Shown one piece after another: positions 25,836-33,632 of a stretch of 55,671 nucleotides of DNA. The translations under genes were made by a program, and so were the position numbers. How positions within the stretch are numbered: position 1 is the stretch's first letter; every line of letters begins with the position of its first letter. Origin of the DNA: Actinomycetes bacterium. GTDB lineage: Bacteria; Actinomycetota; Acidimicrobiia; Acidimicrobiales; SZUA-35. The notes beneath the pieces were generated by a model. The model saw only the letters and a program-made list of their open reading frames with translations. It had not been told where the DNA came from and did no database searches. The stretch is taken from NCBI GenBank assembly GCA_024276425.1, contig JAJRXF010000049.1, positions 1 to 55,671 of the forward strand. Reading direction: 5' to 3'.

Positions 25836-26627
25836 CTATCGGCCCAGCGACTTCAAGTAAGCAACCCGCGCCTCTCGGCACTCAGGGTCGGCAAACGCGT
25901 TTGCCAATCCATCTGCGTCCGACCACGATCTCCCAGTACCGACCATCTGGTCAGTCACGGCGTTGACATGACGTTTCGTTATTGCTGTCGCAACCGGCGC
26001 CTTGGTGGCAACAGTTTGAGCTAGTTTCTCAACCTCGGCCAGCAAGGAATCTTCGGCGACGACCCGATTAAGGAAACCGGCGGATTTGCCTTCGGCTGCG
26101 GTGAAGGGCCGACACGTCATGACCAATTCCTTGGTGAGGGCTGGCCCGATCTCTCTGACCAGCCGTGGAATCCCGCCCCACGCCAACGGGATTCCAAGAT
26201 CGACCTCGGGAATGGAGAAGCGAGCCGAATCCGCTGCCACGCGAAGATCACAAGCGGCCGCCAGGACAAGACCTCCACCGACGCACCAACCCTGAATACC
26301 GCAGATGGCGACAGCCCGCATGTTCTCCAACGCCTCGGCCATTCGTCTTCCGTACTCCGCTGCATCTCGCGAGGTCATCTCCAACTTGGTGTTGAACGTT
26401 GACAGGTCAGCGCCGGCACAAAACGATCGACCAGCGCCGCTGACCACCACGACTGCAATCTCTCGTTGTGAGTCAAACCAATGGGCCGCCTGGGCGATTT
26501 CGTGAAGACACTGCCACCCCAGTGGGTTGAGCTTGTCCGGATTGTTCAGTGTGAGCCTGCCGATGCGGCCCTCTGCTGAGACCATGATGGTTTCAGCGGT
26601 CGATGGACTAAACGTTGCCTCGAACAT
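25836..26627 (-). CDS. Crotonase-fold enzyme (enoyl-CoA hydratase/isomerase family)
   Basis: A 263-residue crotonase-superfamily protein. The oxyanion-hole parts are visible: SFCAGADLSTF and IQGWCVGGGLVLAAACDLRVA. In true hydratases two glutamates are catalytic (Glu144 and Glu164 in the rat enzyme). Here the equivalent of the first reads GGGLVLAA, without Glu, while the second is kept in SIPEVDLGIPLAWGG. It may therefore be an isomerase, thioesterase or other crotonase rather than a beta-oxidation hydratase. It is divergent from the F420 oxidoreductase gene. Confidence 0.82.
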   Translation of the reverse strand: MFEATFSPSTAETIMVSAEGRIGRLTLNNPDKLNPLGWQCLHEIAQAAHWFDSQREIAVVVVSGAGRSFCAGADLSTFNTKLEMTSRDAAEYGRRMAEALENMRAVAICGIQGWCVGGGLVLAAACDLRVAADSARFSIPEVDLGIPLAWGGIPRLVREIGPALTKELVMTCRPFTAAEGKSAGFLNRVVAEDSLLAEVEKLAQTVATKAPVATAITKRHVNAVTDQMVGTGRSWSDADGLANAFADPECREARVAYLKSLGR

Positions 26628-26666
26628 GTTGGATCTCCTGCACTTGGCCGTTAGGCCCGTTGCGAA

Positions 26667-26708
26667 TTAGGTTCTTTCGTATGAAACTTAGGTTCCTCGT
26701 ATGAAACT
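26667..26708 (+). repeat. Near-perfect tandem duplication over the start codon of the LLM oxidoreductase gene
   Basis: TTAGGTTCTTTCGTATGAAAC at 26667-26687 is followed by TTAGGTTCCTCGTATGAAAC at 26688-26707. Both copies contain an ATGAAAC start. The first opens a 7-codon mini-gene (26681-26704, peptide MKLRFLV) whose TGA overlaps the ATG at 26701 of the real gene (ATGA). Confidence 0.8.
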
Positions 26709-27738
26709 CAGTATGTCCGTTAACTATGGCGGCGATCCAAAACAGCTAGCAGTCCAGGCTCGGGACTATGAGTCGGCCGGTATCGACATGGTGTGGGTAG
26801 CTGAGCTGTACAGCTTTGACGCCATCTCCATCATGGGTTACCTGGCGGCGGTAACCGAGCGAATGGAAATCGCGGCTGGCATCCTTCCGCTGTACTCCAG
26901 GACCCCGACCCTAATTGGGATGAGCGCCGCCAGCCTCGACGCTTTGTCCGACGGTCGCTGTGTCCTGGGGTTGGGAGCATCCGGTCCTCAGGTAATCGAA
27001 GGATGGCACGGGGTTCCCTATGACCGCCCCATCGGTCGCACCCGAGAGATCATTGACATATGTCGTCAGGTCTGGCGTCGCGAAAAGGTGGTTCATTCAG
27101 GCCGGAGCTATCAGATTCCCCTCCCAGCAGACCAGGGCACCGGATTGGGCAAGCCGCTCAAGCTGATCAATTACCCCGTTCGTCCCAACATCCCCATCTA
27201 TGTCGCGTCGCTTGGGCCCAAGAACGTTGCGATGACGGCGGAACTGGCCGAAGGTTGGCTCCCAATCTTCTTCCATCCAGACAAAGCCAAGGAGGTCTGG
27301 TGGCCCGACGTTGAGGCCGGTCTGGCAAAACGTTCACCGGAGCTGGGAGAACTTGAGATTGTGGCCGGCGGAGTCGTGAGCCTTTGCTCCAATGACGAAG
27401 CGAAACAAATACGAGACGCAGGCCGGGGGATGACGGCACTTTATGTGGGCGGCATGGGGTCCAAGGACGTCAACTTCTACAACCGACTCTTTCGCCGCTA
27501 CGGGTACGAAAAAGAGGCGGCTACGATTCAGGAGTTGTATTTGTCGGGACACCAGGCCGAGGCGGCGGCCCATGTACCAGAGGAGTTCCTGGCCGCTACC
27601 TCGATGGTCGGTGACGAGGGATTCGTTCGGGATCGAATCGAGGCATTTCGTGACGCAGGCGTCACCCGTCTGTCTATTACACCCGTTGGTGACAATCCCC
27701 TGCAGTTGATCGAAAAAGTCAGAGGCTGGGCCAGCTAG
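26701..27738 (+). CDS. LLM-class F420-dependent oxidoreductase
   Basis: A 345-residue luciferase-like monooxygenase-fold protein. The TIM-barrel landmarks are present: MSVNYGGDPKQLAVQARDYESAGIDMVWVAEL, GILPLYSRTPTLIGMSAASLDALSDGRCVLGLGASG and PIYVASLGPKNVAMTAELAEGWLP. This last segment marks actinobacterial F420-using members. It would use F420 or F420H2 for a hydride transfer; the substrate is unknown. A duplicated start region precedes it, which may tie its translation to a tiny leader peptide. Confidence 0.87.
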   Translation: MKLSMSVNYGGDPKQLAVQARDYESAGIDMVWVAELYSFDAISIMGYLAAVTERMEIAAGILPLYSRTPTLIGMSAASLDALSDGRCVLGLGASGPQVIEGWHGVPYDRPIGRTREIIDICRQVWRREKVVHSGRSYQIPLPADQGTGLGKPLKLINYPVRPNIPIYVASLGPKNVAMTAELAEGWLPIFFHPDKAKEVWWPDVEAGLAKRSPELGELEIVAGGVVSLCSNDEAKQIRDAGRGMTALYVGGMGSKDVNFYNRLFRRYGYEKEAATIQELYLSGHQAEAAAHVPEEFLAATSMVGDEGFVRDRIEAFRDAGVTRLSITPVGDNPLQLIEKVRGWAS

Positions 27739-27765
27739 TCAGCAAGCCGTTTGAAAGGTTTGGTC

Positions 27766-28476
27766 TCAGCGGCCAAAGACTAGGGAGAACTCCATAATTC
27801 CTTGGTCTTCGATGCTGGCGACAACCGGGGCACTCGGCGGAGTGATCCCAAAGTCAGACATCACAATGTCCATTCGACCAACGACGACCAGGCGGTCACC
27901 TTCGACTGTGCTATCGATGGAAACCTCGACCGATTGGGTTTCACCATGCACGGTTAGGTCTCCGACCGCCGTCGTGGTGAACACCTCCCCCGCTGTGGGA
28001 ATGGAGCCAATATCGATTGGGCTCGTGAGTTCGAAGGATGCATCAGGGAACGTGTCTGTTTCCAATCCTTGTTGTCTCAGTTGGTTATCGCGACCCCTGC
28101 TATTGCTACGAAGCGCCGACAAGTCTGCGGCCACAGAAACCGAACGAATTGTCAGACCTTCAGCCACCAGGGTGCCGCTAACTTCGGCAGTCCGGCCGAC
28201 CGCGGTGAAATCGCCCACGCTGGCCAGAACTTCCTTGACCCGATAGCCAACAAAGGTTGCATCACTGGGCTGAACTTGCCAGGTTCCTGTGAGATCCGAA
28301 AGTGGTTCCTCCGACGCGGTTTGGTCTCCGGTCTCGTTCTGGAGAATCGCGGCGACTTGGGAGACGGATGCGGCTTCCTCTTCGCTCGCAAAAATGCCTA
28401 GATACCAGGCCAGCCCTCCGAGCACGGCGATGACAACTGCGGACAAACCAACGACTGCCTTAAAGCGGGTACTCAT
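27766..28476 (-). CDS. YceI family protein with N-terminal membrane anchor
   Basis: A 236-residue protein. Residues ~7-27 are one hydrophobic helix (signal or anchor), then a short Glu-rich linker and a YceI-like lipocalin domain from about residue 63 (GTWQVQPSDATFVGYRVKEVL, then DLTVHGETQSVEVSI and MSDFGITPPSAP). YceI proteins bind isoprenoid-type lipids in a beta-barrel; some carry quinones. It should act outside the membrane. Convergent with the LLM gene, 28 bases apart. Confidence 0.87.
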   Translation of the reverse strand: MSTRFKAVVGLSAVVIAVLGGLAWYLGIFASEEEAASVSQVAAILQNETGDQTASEEPLSDLTGTWQVQPSDATFVGYRVKEVLASVGDFTAVGRTAEVSGTLVAEGLTIRSVSVAADLSALRSNSRGRDNQLRQQGLETDTFPDASFELTSPIDIGSIPTAGEVFTTTAVGDLTVHGETQSVEVSIDSTVEGDRLVVVGRMDIVMSDFGITPPSAPVVASIEDQGIMEFSLVFGR

Positions 28477-28524
28477 GGCAGGTGACCCTAGATCAGGTTG
28501 CCACCGAGGCTGGATCGGGGGTTC

Positions 28525-28562
28525 AAAAAGAGTGGAGGGCGACCCCTGGAGAGGCCGCCCTC
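28525..28562 (-). terminator. Terminator-like hairpin with T-run, minus strand
   Basis: GAGGGCG (28535-28541) pairs with CGCCCTC (28556-28562), a perfect 7-bp stem with a 14-base loop. On the minus strand five T residues follow (28529-28525) after a 5-base spacer. It would end a minus-strand transcript coming from the glgC leader side, in the 308-base gap between yceI and glgC. Confidence 0.45.
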
Positions 28563-28764
28563 AGTCGAGAACAAGATTCAGAATGAAGCAAACGTCCGCC
28601 CGCTGGAGTTCGCATCGGACCTGTCCCCGATACCCGCTCAGCCATGATGCCATATCACCACTCTCCGTGGCAATGGTTCGAATGGACCAAAGCTCATCGA
28701 CTTGGTTTTGGGGCACAAAAGCATCGCCCCGGCCGAGGGGTGAGGCCATTGAACGGGTACTCAC
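28561..28764 (-). CDS. Possible small protein of 67 residues, antisense to the glgC leader
   Basis: This is the only open frame of note in the ~308 bases between yceI and glgC. It starts with GTG and its TGA stop lies within the arm of a terminator-like hairpin, which is what makes it worth listing. The product (with [21 protein letters not shown] and a Cys-containing C-terminus) matches no family I know. It may be chance. Confidence 0.22.
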   Translation of the reverse strand: MSTRSMASPLGRGDAFVPQNQVDELWSIRTIATESGDMASWLSGYRGQVRCELQRADVCFILNLVLD

Positions 28765-28784
28765 TCGTGGCAGGGGTCGCCCTG

Positions 28785-30050
28785 ATGGTCCATCAGATGG
28801 TGAACAATGTGGTGGTGGAACAACTCGGAACTCGACCCAGCGTACTCTCGATCGTTTTGGCTGGCGGGGAGGGCAAAAGGCTTATGCCGCTCACCGCAGA
28901 CCGAGCCAAACCAGCCGTGCCATTTGGGGGACCCTACCGGCTCATCGATTTTGCTCTTTCCAACCTAGCCAACGGTGGCTACCGCAAGATCGTTGTGCTG
29001 ACCCAATACAAAAGCCACTCACTGGACGTCCACATTAGCCGCACCTGGCGACTGGCCACGTTCCTTGGCAACTACGTCACCTCCGTTCCAGCCCAGATGC
29101 GTCGAGGGCCCGAATGGTTCCAAGGTTCCACCGATGCGCTTTATCAAAATCTCAATCTCATCGAAGATGAGAAACCGAAATACCTTTTCGTCTTCGGGGC
29201 CGATCACATCTATCGCATGGATCCGCGCCAGATGCTCGATGCCCACATTGCCAGTGGTGCAGGGGTGACGATTGCGGCCTTGCGAGTGCCACGGAAGGAG
29301 GCTGATCAGTTTGGGGTCATCAAGCAGGGGGCAGGCACCAGCATCGAGGCCTTTCTAGAAAAACCGGCTGATCCCCCAGGTCTCGTTGATTCTCCCGATG
29401 AGAGTTTTGCCTCAATGGGCAACTACGTCTTTGACGTCGACGCGCTCGTTGATGCCCTACACACCGACGCCGCCAACGAGGAGTCATCCCGCGATTTGGG
29501 GGGCGATCTTATTCCCCGACTGGTCAAGGATGGAGTTGCCCACGTCTATGACTATTCGACTAACCGAGTGCCGGGCGATGGCGAGACTCAGCGAGGCTAT
29601 TGGCGAGATGTTGGAACCATCGAGGCCTACTACGAAGCGCACATGGATCTGGTACAACCACTTCCAAAGTTCAGTCTCTACAACGACCGTTGGCCAATCT
29701 TTAGCCTTGGCCGTTCCCTTCCTCCGGCCAAGTTCGTCGTAGCCGAAGGATCATCCCCCACCGTTGAGAACTCTGTCGTGTCCAATGGCTCGATCGTGAG
29801 CGGAAGCGTGGTCCACAACAGCGTCATCTCGCCTAACGTGCGGGTGCGGCGGGGTGCTGATGTCGACGGAGCGATCCTTTTTGACGATGTTGAAATTGGG
29901 GAGGGCGCCCATGTCCGCAAGGCCGTGATTGACAAGAATGTTGTCATCCCCGCCGGCACCCGAATCGGCGTGGACCGACAAGAAGACGAGGCCCGGTTCA
30001 CCGTTTCGGATTCCGGCATTGTGGTTGTTCCCAAGAACTACGAGTTCTAG
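28785..30050 (+). CDS. glgC: Glucose-1-phosphate adenylyltransferase
   Basis: About 421 residues. It makes ADP-glucose from glucose-1-phosphate and ATP, the first committed step of bacterial glycogen synthesis. [28 protein letters not shown] is the nucleotide-binding signature, followed by [30 protein letters not shown] and [11 protein letters not shown]. The C-terminal third is a left-handed beta-helix ([26 protein letters not shown]), where allosteric effectors act in the family. I take ATG 28785, with AGGGG eight bases upstream; ATG 28797 is possible. The gene converges on glgA with three bases between stops. Confidence 0.93.
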   Translation: MVHQMVNNVVVEQLGTRPSVLSIVLAGGEGKRLMPLTADRAKPAVPFGGPYRLIDFALSNLANGGYRKIVVLTQYKSHSLDVHISRTWRLATFLGNYVTSVPAQMRRGPEWFQGSTDALYQNLNLIEDEKPKYLFVFGADHIYRMDPRQMLDAHIASGAGVTIAALRVPRKEADQFGVIKQGAGTSIEAFLEKPADPPGLVDSPDESFASMGNYVFDVDALVDALHTDAANEESSRDLGGDLIPRLVKDGVAHVYDYSTNRVPGDGETQRGYWRDVGTIEAYYEAHMDLVQPLPKFSLYNDRWPIFSLGRSLPPAKFVVAEGSSPTVENSVVSNGSIVSGSVVHNSVISPNVRVRRGADVDGAILFDDVEIGEGAHVRKAVIDKNVVIPAGTRIGVDRQEDEARFTVSDSGIVVVPKNYEF

Positions 30051-30053
30051 CCA

Positions 30054-31460
30054 CTACCGCTTGGAGGATTCGGCTTGACCGAGTTGGCGGTAGATCTCCA
30101 CGTGCTCGTGGGCTGGTTCATCCCATGACCAGTCGATTTGCATTCCCCGACGTTGGATTCCTCGACGCCGCGACGTCACCCGGTAGGCGCGGACTGCTCG
30201 ATGAACGGCATCGACGAAACCGGCCAAATCCAGCGTCTTAGTCAAGAAGCCTGTCCCAGTCGCCCGATGGTCATCAGCATCGACAATGGTGTCAACCAGT
30301 CCGCCAACCGACGTTGCAACCGGCGGCGTGCCATAGGCCATGGCCTGCATCTGGGCAAGACCACAGGGCTCGAATCGGCTCGGCATGAGGAAGAGGTCGG
30401 TTCCCGCGAAAATCTGGTGGGCTAGCTCCTCGTCGTAGCGGTCGGTGACCGCCGCAACATGATGGGGGTAGCTCACCACAAGATCCTCCACCAATTGCGT
30501 CAGATCCGACTGGCCAGAGCCCAATATGACAAGCCGTGCCGGAAGATGGGCCAAATACGGCCCTAGACCGGTAAGTAGGTCGATCCCCTTTTGATCAACC
30601 AGGCGGGAAACGACACCCATGATGGGATTGTTCGACGATTTCCATCCGAAGCGCCCCAGTAGTTCTACTTGGGCCCGATCCCGTCCTGTCTCAAAGTTGG
30701 AGTGATCATAGGGCTCCGGAAGGCAGTGGTCGCGGGTGGGATCCCAAATTTCAGTGTCGATACCATTGCGTATTCCAACCAGGGCAGACCCTCGCCGTTC
30801 GAGTTCCTCGTGGAGACCTTGGCCGTTGGACTCGGATAGGATCTCCTTGGCGTAGTTGGGGCTAACAGCGATGATTTTGTCTGCGCTTCTGATAGCGCCA
30901 AGCAAGGGATTGCAGGACTCATACCATGCGTATCTCCAAGACTCAAAGGGGATGCGTTGTAACCAGTCCTTCTGGCAGAGCCCCTGATACCCGAGGGTGT
31001 GAATGGTCAACACCGTTGGTGGAGGCGTAGCCAAGAATCCGATAGTGGCGGCAGTGTGCCAGTCATTGAGATGGAGAACATCTGGCTTGGTCTCAACCAC
31101 GAGCGCGGCGACGGCGGCAGAAAATCCGAGGAAGCGATGATCGTTGTCTGGCCAACCTTGTCCGCTTCCGGGTTCCACATAAGGGTGGGGGCGGGCCATT
31201 CCGGGCCGATCGATGAGCACGAGTTCGCCAATACCTGGGGCAACGCCTTGGCGAACGCGGGCCGGGCCGGCCCAAGAGGGAACGTCGAGGGGCCAGCTCG
31301 TTTCTCCATCTAGCACAATGCCCCCATAGTCCGGCAAGACGACCGTCACCTTGGTCCCCTTGGCTCGCAGGGCCTTTACTAGCCCCGCTGAGGCCTCGGC
31401 CAGTCCGCCAACCCGGGCAACTGGTGCCAATTCTGCAGTCGCGAACAGGACGTTTGGCAT
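30054..31460 (-). CDS. glgA: Glycogen synthase, GT5 family
   Basis: A 468-residue starch/glycogen synthase-type glycosyltransferase that would extend alpha-1,4-glucan from ADP-glucose. The N-terminal catalytic domain has VLFATAELAPVARVGGLAEASAGL, where the family's Lys-x-Gly-Gly-Leu reads Arg-Val-Gly-Gly-Leu, a conservative change in an ADP-glucose contact. VLHLNDWHTA and YGTPPVATSVGGLVDTI are present, the latter in the C-terminal GT-B domain with its Glu in SRFEPCGLAQMQAM. Ten bases separate it from glgX. Confidence 0.9.
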   Translation of the reverse strand: MPNVLFATAELAPVARVGGLAEASAGLVKALRAKGTKVTVVLPDYGGIVLDGETSWPLDVPSWAGPARVRQGVAPGIGELVLIDRPGMARPHPYVEPGSGQGWPDNDHRFLGFSAAVAALVVETKPDVLHLNDWHTAATIGFLATPPPTVLTIHTLGYQGLCQKDWLQRIPFESWRYAWYESCNPLLGAIRSADKIIAVSPNYAKEILSESNGQGLHEELERRGSALVGIRNGIDTEIWDPTRDHCLPEPYDHSNFETGRDRAQVELLGRFGWKSSNNPIMGVVSRLVDQKGIDLLTGLGPYLAHLPARLVILGSGQSDLTQLVEDLVVSYPHHVAAVTDRYDEELAHQIFAGTDLFLMPSRFEPCGLAQMQAMAYGTPPVATSVGGLVDTIVDADDHRATGTGFLTKTLDLAGFVDAVHRAVRAYRVTSRRRGIQRRGMQIDWSWDEPAHEHVEIYRQLGQAESSKR

Positions 31461-31469
31461 GCCTTTGTC

Positions 31470-33632
31470 CTATCGCTTGTCTTGGCGAAGCACGACAACT
31501 GACCAGGGTCCGACATCGACGGAGCCAACCGCCGGAGCCCCGGGCGGCTTTGGGTCTCCGCTGTCAAGCTCAACCTGCCACCACCGAGCTGTGATTTCCT
31601 CCGCAAACCGAAATCCGACAGAATCCCCACTGGCGTTAAAGAGGACTACGAAGCTGTCCCCTCTGATTGGTTCGCCCCGCGGCCCTCTGTCGGCTAGTTC
31701 GTCGCCGTTGAGAAACACCGCGAGTTGGCGTGAGGACGGATCGTTCCAGGCCGCTTCATCCATACGCTGACCGTTGGGGTGATACCAGCCAATGTCTGGT
31801 AGCCGCTGACAATCGGCCCCGGAACTGTCTGATTTGGTTGCCGTGGTCTGGTCGCGGCCAGAGAAAAACCGGCGGCGCCGGAAAACTGGGTTGGCCTGAC
31901 GCAGCTTGATGAGGCGCTGGGTAAATCCGACGAGTTCGTCATCGATCTCGTCCCAATCCAGCCACGATACCTCATTGTCCTGGCAGTAGGCATTGTTATT
32001 GCCGCCCTGGGTGCGGCCGCGCTCGTCTCCCGCCAAGAGCATCGGCACCCCCTGGGACAACAACATGGTCGTCAAGAGCGCTCGCTCGCGGCGACCACGG
32101 GTTTCGAGCACCGCCGGATCATCACTAGGCCCCTCGGCCCCAGAGTTCCAGGAACGGTTGTGTGCTTCCCCATCCCGGTTCTCTTCGGTGTTGGCCAGGT
32201 TGTGCCGTTCGTTGTAGCTCACAAGGTCTCGAAGGGTGAACCCATCGTGGGCGGTAATGAAGTTGATGGATGCCGAGGGTCGGCGACCATTCAGTTCATA
32301 GAGGTCCGAACTGCCGGTGAATCGGGAGGCGAGCGAGCCGAGCTTGTTGGGCTCTCCCCGCCAGTAGTCGCGAATAGTGTCGCGGTAGTCGCCGTTCCAT
32401 TCCGACCAAAGTGGCGGAAAACGCCCGACGTGATAGCCCCCCTCCCCAACGTCCCACGGCTCGGCGATGAGCTTTACCTGGCTCAGGACGGGATCTTGAT
32501 GGATGATGTCGAAGAACGCGGCGGCCGAGTCAACGTGATGACTGTCACGCCCAAGAGTGGCAGCAAGGTCGAAACGGAAGCCATCGACGTGCATCTCGTT
32601 GACCCAGTAGCGCAGTGAGTCCATGATGAGGCGCAGGGTGTTTGGATGCGAGACATCGAGCGTGTTCCCGGTTCCCGTGTAGTCCACATAGCGGCTGGGG
32701 TCTCGCTCATCAAGTCGGTAGTAGCTTTGATTGTCCAGTCCCCGGTGGCACAACGTTGGCCCAAGCGGGCCTCCCTCACACGTGTGGTTGTAGACCACGT
32801 CGAGAATTAGTTCGATACCTCCTTGGTGCAAGGCACGAACCATGTGCTTGAACTCTTGGACCTGTTCCCCGTTCTCCCCCCAGCCCGCATACGCATTGTG
32901 AGGGGCCATGTAGCCAATGGAGCTGTATCCCCAGTAGTTGGTTAGACCACGCTCCACCAGGAACGGTTCGGGGAAGAACTGGTGGACTGGCAACAGTTCG
33001 AGGGCGGTGACGCCGAGCGAGCGGAGGTAGTCGATGACGATCGGATGAGCGATCCCCGCGTAGGTGCCTCGGAGCTCCTCGGGGAGCATTGGGTGGAGTT
33101 GGGTCAGTCCCTTGACATGTGCCTCATAGATGAGGGTGTCTCTTCGGGGCCGTCTTGGCCGACGATCGTTGCCCCAATCGAAGAAGGGGTTGACAACAAT
33201 GGACTTGGGAACCGAAGGGGCGCTGTCGGTCGGATCGGCGGTGAGGGGAGCCTCTTGAATGTGGGAGTAGATGGCTTGGTCATAAGAGGGGAAGCCGGCA
33301 ATGGCTCGCGCATAGGGATCAAGGAGAAGCTTGGCTGGGTTGAAGCGATAACCATTGGCTGGGTCCCAACGTCCGTGGGCACGGAAGCCATATCGTTGGC
33401 CTGGGCCGACCCCGTGAAGATACCCGTGATATACAAAGGCACTTCGCTCCACGAGGGGGACGATAGTTTCGGTCCCGTCGGCATCGAAGAGACACAGGTC
33501 CATTGATTGGGCGTGTTCGGAGAAGACCGAGAAGTTTGTACCAGACCCATCCCAGGTGGCTCCGAGAGGATGGGACCGACCAGGCCAGGTCGTCTGAGTC
33601 CGAGCGGGCCTTTCTTTGAAATCAGCGTTCAT
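31470..33632 (-). CDS. glgX: Glycogen debranching enzyme (GH13 isoamylase type)
   Basis: A 720-residue GH13 enzyme that removes alpha-1,6 branches from limit dextrin left by phosphorylase. An N-terminal CBM48-like part (GATWDGSGTNFSVFSEHA) is followed by the barrel with all catalytic elements: nucleophile Asp in HVDGFRFDLA, acid Glu in LIAEPWDVG, transition-state Asp in FITAHDGFTLRD. SIGYMAPHNAY and ILDVVYNHT are the usual regions I and neighbours. Its ATG overlaps the stop of the upstream phosphorylase gene by four bases. Confidence 0.92.
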   Translation of the reverse strand: MNADFKERPARTQTTWPGRSHPLGATWDGSGTNFSVFSEHAQSMDLCLFDADGTETIVPLVERSAFVYHGYLHGVGPGQRYGFRAHGRWDPANGYRFNPAKLLLDPYARAIAGFPSYDQAIYSHIQEAPLTADPTDSAPSVPKSIVVNPFFDWGNDRRPRRPRRDTLIYEAHVKGLTQLHPMLPEELRGTYAGIAHPIVIDYLRSLGVTALELLPVHQFFPEPFLVERGLTNYWGYSSIGYMAPHNAYAGWGENGEQVQEFKHMVRALHQGGIELILDVVYNHTCEGGPLGPTLCHRGLDNQSYYRLDERDPSRYVDYTGTGNTLDVSHPNTLRLIMDSLRYWVNEMHVDGFRFDLAATLGRDSHHVDSAAAFFDIIHQDPVLSQVKLIAEPWDVGEGGYHVGRFPPLWSEWNGDYRDTIRDYWRGEPNKLGSLASRFTGSSDLYELNGRRPSASINFITAHDGFTLRDLVSYNERHNLANTEENRDGEAHNRSWNSGAEGPSDDPAVLETRGRRERALLTTMLLSQGVPMLLAGDERGRTQGGNNNAYCQDNEVSWLDWDEIDDELVGFTQRLIKLRQANPVFRRRRFFSGRDQTTATKSDSSGADCQRLPDIGWYHPNGQRMDEAAWNDPSSRQLAVFLNGDELADRGPRGEPIRGDSFVVLFNASGDSVGFRFAEEITARWWQVELDSGDPKPPGAPAVGSVDVGPWSVVVLRQDKR

